Shown piece by piece: positions 8,487 through 17,805 of a stretch of 64,000 bases of DNA. Origin of the DNA: Zygnema cylindricum (Eukaryota; Streptophyta; Zygnematophyceae; Zygnematales; Zygnemataceae); NCBI GenBank assembly GCA_037447655.1, contig JBBHKE010002480.1, positions 255,482 through 319,481 of the forward strand, written 5' to 3'. Below the pieces are notes generated by a model. That model ran no database searches, was not told the origin of the DNA, and saw nothing but the letters and a program-made list of their open reading frames with translations. The position numbers and the translations under genes were made by a program. Position 1 is the first letter of the stretch; each line of letters starts with the position of its first letter.

Positions 8487-9658
8487 TGGCCCTCAGAGTA
8501 TGCAGATCCAAAAGAAGCTAATCTAGATAGTGCCGACTCCAAGTTAATATAAACCCAAGTGAATGACCCCTTGACAGTCAGAACCCCAATATAGATTCAC
8601 CCCTGTGAAATAACACTTTCAGTGTGCTCAGTTCCACCACAGAATGCAAAGTTAGAATATGAGATTTGGACACATTCACCCACTTTGACTTTCCCTTAGA
8701 AATACAGCCACCCTGGCAGACAAAAATTCTGACCGACTACACCCCTGTGTAGCCTAGACTCCCCTGAGTCCGCAGCAAAAAGAATCATTGAAAAAGGTCA
8801 AGTAAATTGATAGTTATGGCTGGCCAAAGTTTGCCATTTATACAGGGTGCTCTCTGGGAGAGGCAGCTGCCTACCCAAAATTTATCTAAGTCCTATTCCC
8901 TCTCTAAAACTCTATCTTCTGAAGTACGGCACCAATCAAATTACTGTATCGTACAGAAAAGTACAATTGCCGGTGTACTTTATGTACGGCCATTGTACAA
9001 CATGGCCAAAATGTCGACACGTGTCATATTCGGATTTGTTCCCGTAATCTCCGGAGTTGCCGCAATCCAATGTAGTGTTACCACGTGTCACTCAAATCGC
9101 GGTGATCGCAAACCGCCAAAATTGTACGCCGCGATCTCGACATCCTTTGCGGTCGTCCGATCAAATTAGATTTCAATCGTGGCCGTCATAAATACCTGCG
9201 CGGTATTCTTTCTGGCGTCAAACAAACTGCGCGGTATTTATTTCGTATTCGTACCGTACGTCGTACTTTACACAACTGTTTCTATGCAGTATGCATATAG
9301 TTCTAGTTAAATGAATTTGTCTTATTGTAACTGTTTAAATAAACATCATACCCAGTAATGGCTAACACAATTTAGACTATCTGGATAAGACTACCGGCTA
9401 TCGCGGTTGTGACAAATGGTAGGTATCAGGATCAAATCCTGGCTCTGTCAAAACTACCTTTTAGAGAAAACCCCCTATAAAACAACTGTCTGTCTCCCTC
9501 TAGACAGCACAGGCAGCCATGGCTAACTCCTCCTCCAGTCTTCAGTGACTGCGACAAGTGTGGGGACTTGAGGAGGAGTTAGAGGCAGGCTGTCAATATC
9601 TAATATTTTGCTTTTTATTTTGCAATCTCTAGACCTAGAAAATACTTAAATTCCAACA
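8467..9658 (-). repeat. 5' LTR of element B
   Basis: 1192 bases, TG..CA, close copy of 5284-6475. It should contain the element's promoter. The gag ATG (8486) lies in its U5 edge, so mRNA starting in this LTR would carry the start codon before the primer site. Confidence 0.95.
9371..9593 (+). ncRNA. tRNA-like module and hairpin in the 5' LTR of B
   Basis: The second copy of the pair in the 3' LTR: A-box-like TAGACTATCTGGATAAG, B-box-like GGATCAAATCC (9429-9439), TTTT (9459-9462), then the hairpin 9512-9593. Here the A-box region is closer to tRNA consensus (CTGGATAAG) than in the 3' copy. Confidence 0.5.
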
Positions 9659-9663
9659 GTGCG

Positions 9664-10174
9664 CCGTTAGATTTGACGCGAAATTCAATCTTGGCCGTAA
9701 TAAATACTTGCGCGATATTTGTTTCGCTGTCGAAACAAAATGCGCGATATCCATTTCAAACAAGTACAGTACTTCGTACTTTGTAGAACTGTATCTATGC
9801 GTGGCGTTAAGAGTTTCAGTTAAATGAATCTAGTACATTACAATAGTTTAAATAAAAATGAAACCCTATATCTCCTAACGGACTTCTACGACAGACTGGT
9901 TAGAGCTAATGGCTACGCCGCGCTCTGCCGGTATGGGGTTCGAGTCCTGTCGGACTCAACCTTTTGTTGAGAGTGGCTAAGTCACTCTTTAGTCCTTCCT
10001 ATGGAGTTGAGGGAGCCATGGCTCCATTGCTCTCTCTCTCTCTCCTTCAGTGACTACAACAAGTATGGGGGCGAGAGAGAGAGAAGAGATAGAGGCAGGC
10101 TGCCTTCATTTTCTTTTCCTGTTTTCTAATAAATTTAGACCTAGAAAATATACTCAAAACTACTTATTTCAACA
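9664..10174 (-). repeat. 5' LTR of element A, right piece
   Basis: Continuation of the LTR split by B. It holds a tRNA-like module at 9880-9965 (perfect B box at 9937-9947, TTTT at 9962-9965) and the CT/GA hairpin at 10011-10104. It ends TTTCAACA. Confidence 0.9.
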
Positions 10175-10330
10175 GAAGTCCCATGCGCAAAGCACGCACG
10201 GATCAAACTAACGATTACTACGTAAAGTGCGCATTAAACGATTTCGGAATTTTTAAAACTCGTACCTTATTTTGACTTTCAAATTTCAATTTTTTTTAAT
10301 ATTCAATACATAAAAAAAATGAAAAGTTTA
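10175..10330. other. Intergenic, nothing recognised
   Basis: A/T-rich sequence after element A. No open frame, motif or repeat is evident. Confidence 0.5.
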
Positions 10331-10690
10331 ACGAACTAGCAGCGAGCGGCGGAATTCACGGCGTTTCCAACGGTAGCTTCTTTCAGAAGACGGAGTGGAG
10401 GACAAGTAAACGTACGCGCGCGCAAATGACGCAAAACGATTCAAAGAAGCCGCCGTAGGAGACGCCGTAAATTCCGCAGCTCGCCGCTAGTTCGTTGCAA
10501 CGAACTAGCGGCGAGCGGCAGAATTTACGGGGTATTTAAAAAGGTCAGCGAACTAGCGGCGAGCGTCGGAATATATGGCGTCTCTAAAAAGTTTAGCGAA
10601 CTAGCGGCGAACGCCGGAATTTACGGCGTCTTTAAAAAGTTGTGCGAACTAGCGGCGAGCGCCAGAATTTAAGGCGTCTCCAATGGCGGT
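10331..10690. repeat. Small foldback element and tandem copies of its terminal sequence
   Basis: 10331-10497 is bounded by inverted repeats of about 48 bp that contain AACGAACTAGC and GGCGAGC. Its right end meets a further copy head to head, giving a perfect dyad TTCGTTG/CAACGAA at 10497/10498. To the right the terminal sequence recurs at about 48-bp spacing (10498, 10549, 10597, 10645). It looks like a MITE-type element whose end has been amplified. Confidence 0.65.
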
Positions 10691-10908
10691 TTCCTTCTGA
10701 AGACGGAGTGGGGGAAAAATAAAAATACGCGCGCGCAAATGAAACAGCGTCATTCTTTTTATAATGTCCGTACAATTTTCGGTACAATCTGAGACGTACA
10801 AAATCTACGAAATTTACAAAACTAGCGAATACTACGTATTTTTCCGGAAAAAGTCCAAATCCGTACAAATTGGATTCTATGTGAACAATCCATGACAATC
10901 TTACTATC

Positions 10909-11672
10909 TTAGGGTAGAATTCCATTAGGCCGTCCCAGTAAATGTACGGAAAGTTCTATTGGCAGCGTTTACTAGAAGACTATTCCATTTTGTCGGGCCA
11001 GTAACAAACCTTCCTCAACTATGATTGGCGCCACGTAGGTTAGAGTCTAGATTTGAAAATCTTAAATAAAATCTTCAAACGGAAAGTTAGAATGAAATAT
11101 CTGTACGACCGGAGGTAGTCATTGATTCATAAATAAAGTTTGCGGCCAGATTTTTGATTTTGAAAACGGAAATCAAAATTTCGAAACGGAATGGCAAAAA
11201 GACGCGGCAAACTTTGATGGTCGCGGCAAACTTTGAATGTCGGTGGATGCAGATGGAGCTTCCGAAAAAAAATTCGGCTCACCTGCATCCAGCGTGGCAG
11301 GCGGCACATAGATCGTTTGACGTAGGCACATGGCTTATACGACGTGTAGACCATTGATCGCTTGTTCAAAGCATATATTTTTTTTCTTTTTCACGTGTAC
11401 TAATGGTACACGTCTACTATCGTACAATTCTCCTCGCGAGGAGAGTATCGTGACATTGGATGATGTGCACGATTGCTTCGTAGATCTGAAAAAGTGGCAT
11501 ATCCAACTGCCAGGAATTACGCCTACATCATTGGAGCTTCTCGACAACTTTCCAGTAACAATTTTTCGTCTTACAGAATTTTTTTTAAGGTACGGAGTTG
11601 TACGGATATGTACGAACTTGTACGGCGTCCAGTAACGAAGAACACTTTTATTCTAATGGAATTCTACCCTTA
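10909..11672. mobile_element. Possible DNA-transposon derivative with 20-bp inverted ends
   Basis: TTAGGGTAGAATTCCATTAG at 10910-10929 recurs inverted at 11652-11671 with one mismatch. The 0.76 kb between shows no transposase. No clear target duplication was found, so the boundaries are tentative. Confidence 0.4.
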
Positions 11673-11739
11673 GAAAGGATGCAAATTGCAAAATTGTGCC
11701 TCAAAATTTCATCAAAAACTCATAGACTACAGTACAAAT

Positions 11740-12045
11740 GTTCAGTACTGTAGTACTACACAGTATAGTACAGTACAGTACTAAACTGTACTGTAATGTA
11801 ATGTACTGTATACCGCGAATCATTATTAGCGTTAAGGTTTTTTCGCCACTTAAAACATCTTCTCTCCGTACACATTTGTTGGATTGTGGATCTGATGGTT
11901 GCGATTGAAAGGTTAGATTCTCAGCTTTCGATTGACGGTCTCAAATTGAAAATTCAACAAATGTGTACGGAGAAAATATGTTTTAAGTGGCGACAAAAAC
12001 CATGACGGTGATAACGATTCAACGGTGTAGTGTACTGTACTGAAC
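11740..12045. repeat. TACTG-rich tract and long foldback
   Basis: 11740-11815 is built of TACTGTAC-like words. It leads into an inverted repeat: 11780-11881 is complementary, with mismatches, to 11957-12045, centred on CGCCACTTAAAACAT..CCGTACACATTTGTTG. The loop is about 75 nt. Confidence 0.65.
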
Positions 12046-12526
12046 CTTGCGATTTTCGGCCTCCGGAGGCAGTGTGGTCGTGTGGGACTATCCACGGCAC
12101 GCGGCCACGTCTCCCCCCATCCCTTTCATTTTACGACGCGCCGCGCCGCGCAGAAGTTTTCCCACCCAAACTGACGTTCTGAGGAAACGCAAAACATTTG
12201 AAGTGCCCGCTTAGATGTAAAATTAACGACCGTGCGACCGTTGCAACCGAAACGTTTTTACCGAGACTTTGAACGTTTTTTCATTTCCCAATTATCGCCT
12301 TTCAAAAAATAAGAACCGTTTAATCATTTGTGTCTTCTACCCTTTCCTTCACACGCGCAACTTATTTCTTCCTTTTTTCGCCCTCTACTGCCTTTTTCCC
12401 TTGTTTTCATCTTTAGTGTTGACCTGTTTTTTTCCCTCTTCCAACGGTTTTTCGCCCCTATCCATTTGTTGGTATCGAGTGTAAGGATTTTGTGTTTTTT
12501 ATTAGAGTTGTTATTCATTGTGTTTT
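12046..12526 (+). promoter_or_regulatory. Presumed promoter and 5' UTR of the host gene
   Basis: A GC-richer block (CGACGCGCCGCGCCGCGC, about 12134-12151) is followed by a C/T-rich leader (12330-12470) before the ATG at 12527. This is inferred from position only; no clear TATA box was identified. Confidence 0.3.
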
Positions 12527-12699
12527 ATGGAGGACTTTGGAAGTAATGCCTTCACAAGTAGGGTCAGAAAAAAACGAGTTTGTAACCTACTCTACAAAGG
12601 AACCGATGCAAATAGTGAAAACATTCATAAATTACAACTTAAGAGGAGAAAAAGACAAGAAAATGTTGTGCCTGGGGGAAGGGAGGATGATGCGGGACC
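12527..12699 (+). pseudogene. Host protein exon, 5' part, interrupted by element C
   Basis: The frame opens at ATG 12527 (MEDFGSNAF), then a basic stretch (RVRKKRV, KRRKRQ), reaching GGREDDAGP where element C is inserted. Beyond the element the same frame resumes at 18618 and repeats the motif GPSRGT..GGREEEV, so the exon was one open frame before insertion. The basic stretches could be nuclear signals. It lies upstream of and on the same strand as the tyrosine-recombinase exons and may be the 5' end of that gene, though no splice evidence joins them. With C present, translation runs into the LTR instead. Confidence 0.6.
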
Positions 12700-13555
12700 T
12701 GTTGTCTTTTTGGAAAGCTTTCAGTCTCACAGCAGCGCAGCAGCGCAGCAACTATTTAGACAGCAGCGCAACTGCTATACAGAAGAGCAGCGCAGCTACT
12801 ATACAGCAGAGCTACGCAGCAGCGCAGCAGCAGAGGAGCGCAGCAGCAGAGCAGCGCAGCAGCGAAGCTGCCAGACAGACAGGACAAACGCAGCTGCGGT
12901 TTCTTTGGATAAGATCCGTACGGATAACGCAGCTGCTACTATCTTGGATATGATTCGGTGCAGGACACCGCAGCCGCGGGTGATGTAAATGTGATCCGGT
13001 ACGGGACAACGCAGCTGCGATTGATATGAATCTAGTCAACGGACGAGATTCATAAGAGTATCACAAGTGACTTAGCCGACAAGTATTTGTACAAACACTT
13101 AATCTAGATTCTGAGTAATATTGACCTGTACAATGATAGATTGGGTTGGCACGATCAAGGACACGTAGATCTCAGTAGGTGGGTTGATTTTGGACGTACC
13201 TCTCAAGTACACTGTTATCGGCGGTAGAACACCGAAAGTATAAGACTTAGGACTTAGAACATTTTTATGTATCCAGACTTCCAAGTAGTAAAACTGCAGA
13301 CAGTTTTTGGGAAACTTCTAAGTATTATATCTTGAGTGTTGTTGGGTCAATTGTGCTGAAACTTTGGGAGTTGTCAGTGTTTATGCTACTCTATATTCTG
13401 ATAGAGTTTTGTGAGGTTTGAATGCTTGTATAAGAATTGGTGAGCACTTAAGAACAGCTGGTTGGTAGGATTCTTGATAGCTTCTGAGAGTGTATCATGT
13501 CTACTTCTACTACTACAGCTGCTCCTCCACCTGCACCGGTGGTTGTAGAACAACA
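12700..13555 (+). repeat. 5' LTR of element C
   Basis: 856 bases from TGTTGTC to AACAACA. Positions 12725-12880 are a variable repeat of GCAGCGCAGCAGC words, about 49 bases longer than in the 3' LTR. The gag ATG (13497) lies 59 nt before the LTR end. No tRNA-like module was seen, unlike A, B, D and E. Confidence 0.93.
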
Positions 13556-14195
13556 GGTTATGGGCCTGTCATCAAGAATTCCTATCTTTTCCGGGGATAA
13601 GTATGTTTACTGGGCGGATATGGTGGAGACACATTTTGAAAATGTCAATCTTTTGGATATATTGGATGGTTCTTTGGATGAATCTGATCCGTCATGGTCT
13701 AAGAAAAATACGCAGGCTCGTTCTATTTTGAAATTTTGTATATCTGAGGACTTAGCTATGTCTCGGATAAAAATGAAAAAAGCAATTGATATTTGGAAAT
13801 CCATTAAAAGTGATTATGAAAAGGCTAATGTTCAGGAAGAACTTTTATTGGCTGGAAAAATTTGGGACTATAAGTACACTGGCGGTACAATGGCTGAATA
13901 TTCTAACAAATTTCGTATTCTTGTAGATGCACATGCTTGTGCCGGTGGGGTGTTTCCTCAGTTTCAACAGGCAGCATTGCTCATGCGGGGTCTCCCTCGT
14001 AGTATGAAAGGAGCATCTGACATGCTCAAACAGAAAGATAAAGCTAGCTGGACTTTACAGTTAGCGATCAATATTTTATTAGAGGAGGAAGCTACATCTA
14101 ACATCCTTAATGTTGAGCAAGTAGAGGCTTTTAATTCAGAATTTGGAAAAAAAGGTCAATTTAATCAGCAAAGCAATCAGTTTACCCAATTCTGA
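13497..14195 (+). CDS. Gag N-terminal part of element C, starting in the LTR
   Basis: ATG at 13497 opens a Ser/Thr/Ala/Pro-rich leader encoded by the LTR, crosses the junction at 13555/13556 through the primer site as QQVMGLSS, and continues with FSGDKYVYWADM, a helical capsid-like region (WKSIKSDYEKANVQEELL, YKYTGGTMAEYSNKF, LLMRGLPRSMKGA) and a Gln-rich end. It stops at TGA just upstream of the zinc knuckle. The same frame continues beyond the stop into CFYCSERGHGYKFC, so the TGA either disrupts the gene or separates domains by readthrough. Confidence 0.88.
   Translation: MSTSTTTAAPPPAPVVVEQQVMGLSSRIPIFSGDKYVYWADMVETHFENVNLLDILDGSLDESDPSWSKKNTQARSILKFCISEDLAMSRIKMKKAIDIWKSIKSDYEKANVQEELLLAGKIWDYKYTGGTMAEYSNKFRILVDAHACAGGVFPQFQQAALLMRGLPRSMKGASDMLKQKDKASWTLQLAINILLEEEATSNILNVEQVEAFNSEFGKKGQFNQQSNQFTQF
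13556..13570 (+). other. Degenerate primer binding site of element C
   Basis: GGTTATGGGCCTGTC directly follows the LTR CA. Only the first 11 bases fit initiator tRNA-Met; A and B match over 15-16. Confidence 0.7.
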
Positions 14196-14895
14196 CAGTT
14201 TAATCTGGGGGGAAATAGAAAATCAAACAATGCATGTTTTTATTGTAGTGAGAGAGGTCATGGATACAAATTCTGTCCTAAACTTAAACAAGCTAACGAT
14301 TCCGGTTTATACAGGCCGGGATGGCAACAAAGTCAGTTTTACAAAAGCTTCACGAGGCCTACACCTCGTGGAAATGCACTGTTTTCAGCTTCTTCATCAC
14401 TCTAAGACGAAACTCTGACATTTTCTGAGGAGGACAACACGGATCTATTCGCTATGGCGGCAGCAATGGAAGGCGCAAAGGACCCTGGATGGATTATGGA
14501 TACAGGAGCGTCAGCGCATATGTGTTGGAACAAGGCCATCTTCAAAAAATCTGAAAGCAACGCCGGAGAAAAATATTTATTATGCTTGTGGAATGAGTGT
14601 CCAAACTCGTGCAATGGGTGATGTGTCCTTGCTAGTTGATGTGGATGGAAAAGCAATTTAAAGGACTCTTCACAATGTCTTATTTGTACCTGACTTTAAG
14701 AAAAATCTGTTTTCTACGTTGTTGGTTGAGAGTAAAGGCTTTGAAGTTAGTTTGAAAAACGGTCGGCAGGTTGTTAGCAAAAACGGCAAGGTTGCAGTTA
14801 CAGGTACTAGAGATAGTAGCAAGATGTATCGCATGGATATGGCTAATACAAAAGAAAATGATGCTTTGTACTCCGGTGTTTTGCACTGAGATGAG
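14196..14895 (+). pseudogene. Gag zinc knuckle, protease and pre-integrase region of element C (broken)
   Basis: In the Gag frame: CCHC knuckle CFYCSERGHGYKFC (about 14240-14282), then a stop TAA near 14404, then the protease motif WIMDTGASAHM (about 14490-14525). Near 14590 the frame shifts; the other frame encodes VLFVPDFKKNLFS and further pre-integrase sequence, interrupted by TAA and by TGA at about 14888, just before the integrase frame. Confidence 0.8.
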
Positions 14896-15891
14896 TTGTG
14901 GCATAAAAGATTAGGCCATGTCAACTATGATAGTTTGAAGAAAATGGTTGTTGTTGGAAAGATAGAGGGTGTATCAATCACAGATGGGCCGTTCAAAACT
15001 TGCGATGGTTGCGCTTTAGGCAAAATCCACAGATTGCCATTTCCTAAGGAGTCTGAGCATCGGTCGACGAAAATTTTACAACAAATTCATTCGGATGTCT
15101 TTGGTCCGGCGAAGGTTCCTTCTGCCGAAAGGATGAAATATATGGTTACCTTCACAGATGTTTTCTCAAGGTTTACAAAAGTTTACTTCATGAAGGAGAA
15201 GAGTGAAGTGTTTGGTCACTTTAAACACTATAAAGCATGGGCTGAAAAACTTCATAATTCATCTATTTTGCAGCTCAGATCGGACAATGGTGGTGAATAT
15301 ACATCAAAAGAGTTTGAAACCTTTTTACACGAGGAAGGCATTAGTCATCTATTGACTGTTCCATATTCACCGGAACAAAATGGGGTGTCGGAAAGACTGA
15401 ATAGAACTCTCACGGAAAGCTCTAGATCTATGCTCGCAGATAAAAATGTGGATCCGAAATTCTGGGCTGAGGCTCTAAATTGTGCAGTTTATATTAAAAA
15501 TAGGATAGGATCAAGATCGGTAGAAACAACTCCTTACGAAATCTGGACAGGTAGCAAACCAGATGTTAGCCATTTCAAGGTCTTTGGTAGTCAATGCTTT
15601 ATATTGGATACGTCTACAGATAGATGGAAAATGGAACCGAAGGGATTACCGGGTATTCTGTTAGGATATGATGATCACTCGAAAGGTTATAGAGTCTTTG
15701 TGTTTGAAAGGCAGAAAATAGTTGTAGCTAGAAACATCATTGTTAAGGATGAACTAGACTCCATAGATTTATTTCAAATGACAGAGCAGCAAAAGCAACA
15801 AAAAGTACAGGAGTATGTCATCTTAGATTGCATGCATAAACCGCAGATTCCAGAATCTCCGATAATGACTCCAGCGTCAGACTCTCTCTAA
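14896..15891 (+). CDS. Integrase of element C
   Basis: A 331-codon frame. The zinc-binding domain has WHKRLGHVNY (two His) and CDGCALGK (two Cys). The catalytic core has HSDVFGP, RSDNGGEY and PEQNGVSERLNRT, with 35 residues between the second Asp and the Glu, the spacing expected for D,D35E. The C-terminal part has KVFGSQCF and GILLGYDDHSKGYRVFVF, typical of copia. All three catalytic residues are present, in contrast to A and E. An upstream TGA separates it from the protease, so the first codon shown (TTG) is only the edge of the open stretch. Confidence 0.88.
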   Translation: MWHKRLGHVNYDSLKKMVVVGKIEGVSITDGPFKTCDGCALGKIHRLPFPKESEHRSTKILQQIHSDVFGPAKVPSAERMKYMVTFTDVFSRFTKVYFMKEKSEVFGHFKHYKAWAEKLHNSSILQLRSDNGGEYTSKEFETFLHEEGISHLLTVPYSPEQNGVSERLNRTLTESSRSMLADKNVDPKFWAEALNCAVYIKNRIGSRSVETTPYEIWTGSKPDVSHFKVFGSQCFILDTSTDRWKMEPKGLPGILLGYDDHSKGYRVFVFERQKIVVARNIIVKDELDSIDLFQMTEQQKQQKVQEYVILDCMHKPQIPESPIMTPASDSL

Positions 15892-16140
15892 CTTCCTCAC
15901 CAACTTCGGGTCCAGACGGACCAAGAGCAGTCAATACACACGGATCGCAACCAGCGCAATTACGAGCACACGGATCGCAACCAGCGCAATCAGCAAGACA
16001 CAGATCGCCACCAGCGCAATCAGCGCAATCAGCGCAATGCGCGGCATCCGACGATCTCAACCTCAGAATTTCCGGGGTGAAGAAGATCAAGCAGCCGCCT
16101 GCAAGCAAGCTCTCACTTTGCCTACTCTGCAGTCTCAGGG
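15892..16140 (+). other. Linker of element C with CAACCAGCGCAAT repeats
   Basis: Between the integrase and reverse transcriptase frames lies a short tandem repeat of CGGATCGCAACCAGCGCAAT-like units (15935-16040), probably a fast-evolving polyprotein linker. Confidence 0.6.
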
Positions 16141-17719
16141 GAGCCCTTAACCTTCCAAGAGGCCTTCTCATCACCAGAACGGAATCACTGGATTGAGGCG
16201 GCAAACGACGAAATGAAGTCGATCATGGAGGCTCAAACATGGGAGCTCGTGGACCTTCCTCCGGACCGAAAAGCGATCGGTAGCAAATGGGTATTCAAGG
16301 TGAAGTTAAATCCCGATAATACCATTGAACGCTATAAGGCCGGACTTGTGGCAAAGGGGTACAATCAAAAGGAAGCAATCGATTTTGAAGAAACATTTTC
16401 TCCGGTTGTAAGATTTCCAACAGTTAGGATTTTGCTGTCCCTAGCTGCTATAGAAGATATGGAAATTCATCAGATGGATGTAAAAACGGCCTTTTTGCAT
16501 GGAGAACTAGAAGAGACCATTTACATGCAGCAGCCTGAAAAGTATGTGGAACCAGGAAAAGAGCACTTAGTATGCAAGTTGCTAAAATCTTTCTACGGCC
16601 TAAAACAGGCCCCGAGACAGTGGAATATAAAGCTTGATGAATTCCTGACTAGTATAGGATTTCAAAGGATAAGTTCTGATCACTCTGTCTACGTTTTAAA
16701 GGGTGAAAATGGGATATTGTATATAACGGTATATGTAGATGATTTGCTATTAATTAGCAAATCAATGGCTGAAATTAACAAAATCAAAACTGCTCTAAAC
16801 TCACGGTTCGAGATGAAAGACCTCGGTGAGGCAAAATATATTTTGGGTATCCAGGTAGAGAGGGACAGAAATAAGAAAATTATAAAATTGACTCAAAAAC
16901 AGGCAATTGGAAACATGTTAGATGAGTACGGAATGCGAGGGGCAAAAGGATGTTTAACTCCAATGGAGTTTCGGCTGAAATTAGAGGGAGAAGAGATAGA
17001 ACCAGGTGTCATTGTTAGCGAGTATTTAGAATCAAGGGAGAATGATCCTATGGCAATAATACCTTATAGACAGATAGTGGGAAGCTTAATATACTTCATG
17101 AACTGTACCCGTCCTGACATTGCTGCAGCAGTCGGGGTACTGAGTACGAGTCTAGAAAACCCGAGAAAATCTGATCTGGATGCAGCAAAGAGAGTCTTAA
17201 GATATTTGGCAGGAACTAAAGATCTCAAACTCACTCTAGGCGAAGGAGAAGTCAAGCTGCAAACATGGAGTGATGCAAGCTATGGCGACATGCCAAGCCG
17301 GAAATCTACCACGGGATTCGTTCTACAAGTTGGGAATGGTACTTGTTGCTGGAGCAACAAACTTCAAAAGGTGACAGCACAGTCGACAATGAAGTCGGAA
17401 TATATGGCAGCAAGCTCGGCCCTTAAAGAACTCTTATGGGTAAAATCCATGTTACAAGAATTAGGATACATGCAAGTTGGTCCGCAGGTGATCTGGTGTG
17501 ATAACCAGGCTGCCATTGCCATTGCTTCTAACCCGAGTCATCACTTCAAAAGCAAGCACATGGATGTACGATTACACTTTGTAAGAGAAAAAGTGTTCTC
17601 TAGAGTGATTAAATTATGTTACTTACTAGATGCAAAAATTGATTGCTGATATGCTCACTAAAGCTCTTCCTGCTCCTAAGCTGAAGTATTGTAGGGAAGC
17701 AGTGGGATTAAGTGAATAG
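16141..17719 (+). pseudogene. Reverse transcriptase and RNase H of element C, frameshifted at the end
   Basis: The open frame at 16213-17649 extends upstream in frame to about 16141 (EAFSSPERNHW). It has WELVDLPPDRK, YKAGLVAKGY (Gly where Arg is usual), MDVKTAFLHGELEE, the active site VYVDDLLLI, and RNase H motifs WSDASYGD, STMKSEYMA (Lys where Glu or Asp is usual) and WCDNQAA. Near 17637 the frame is lost. The conserved end IADMLTKALPAPKLKYCREAVGLSE is in another frame and stops at 17717-17719. The polymerase core looks intact. Confidence 0.88.
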
Positions 17720-17795
17720 CTCATTGCTATACTGCTATGCTGCGATACTGCGCTAGTTTATCACCGCAGCTGCGCTGGTATACTGATTCTAAAAC

Positions 17796-17805
17796 TTTAG
17801 GGGAG
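17796..17805 (+). other. Polypurine tract of element C
   Basis: AGGGGAG directly precedes the 3' LTR TGTTGTC. Confidence 0.85.

Larger units (their letters stand above)
5284..9658 (-). mobile_element. Non-autonomous copia element B, nested in A's LTR
   Basis: Complete LTR element: 3' LTR 5284-6475, polypurine tract 6476-6489, internal region of only about 2 kb, primer site 8451-8466 and 5' LTR 8467-9658. Both LTRs are 1192 bases and differ at roughly 23 positions by eye (about 2 percent). The exact 5-bp target duplication GTGCG flanks it at 5279-5283 and 9659-9663. It keeps Gag but has lost protease, integrase and most of the reverse transcriptase, so it would need proteins supplied in trans. 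Confidence 0.95.
1..10174 (-). mobile_element. Ty1/copia element A, interrupted by nested element B
   Basis: A copia-type LTR retrotransposon read on the minus strand in the order 5' LTR (4745-5283 plus 9664-10174), primer site (4730-4744), Gag, protease, integrase, reverse transcriptase, RNase H (down to 454), polypurine tract (441-453) and 3' LTR (1-440, cut by the window edge). Integrase before reverse transcriptase defines copia. The 440 visible bases of the 3' LTR differ from the matching part of the 5' LTR at about 13 positions (about 3 percent, by eye). Element B is inserted in the 5' LTR. A possible target duplication on the right is GAAGT (10175-10179); its partner is outside the window. 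Confidence 0.93.

Noticed and set aside
12492-12988. Frames of 153-156 codons running from the host exon into the C LTR
   Set aside because: The distal half is the AGCGCAGC repeat read as Ala/Ser/Gln; it is explained by the insertion, not by a gene.
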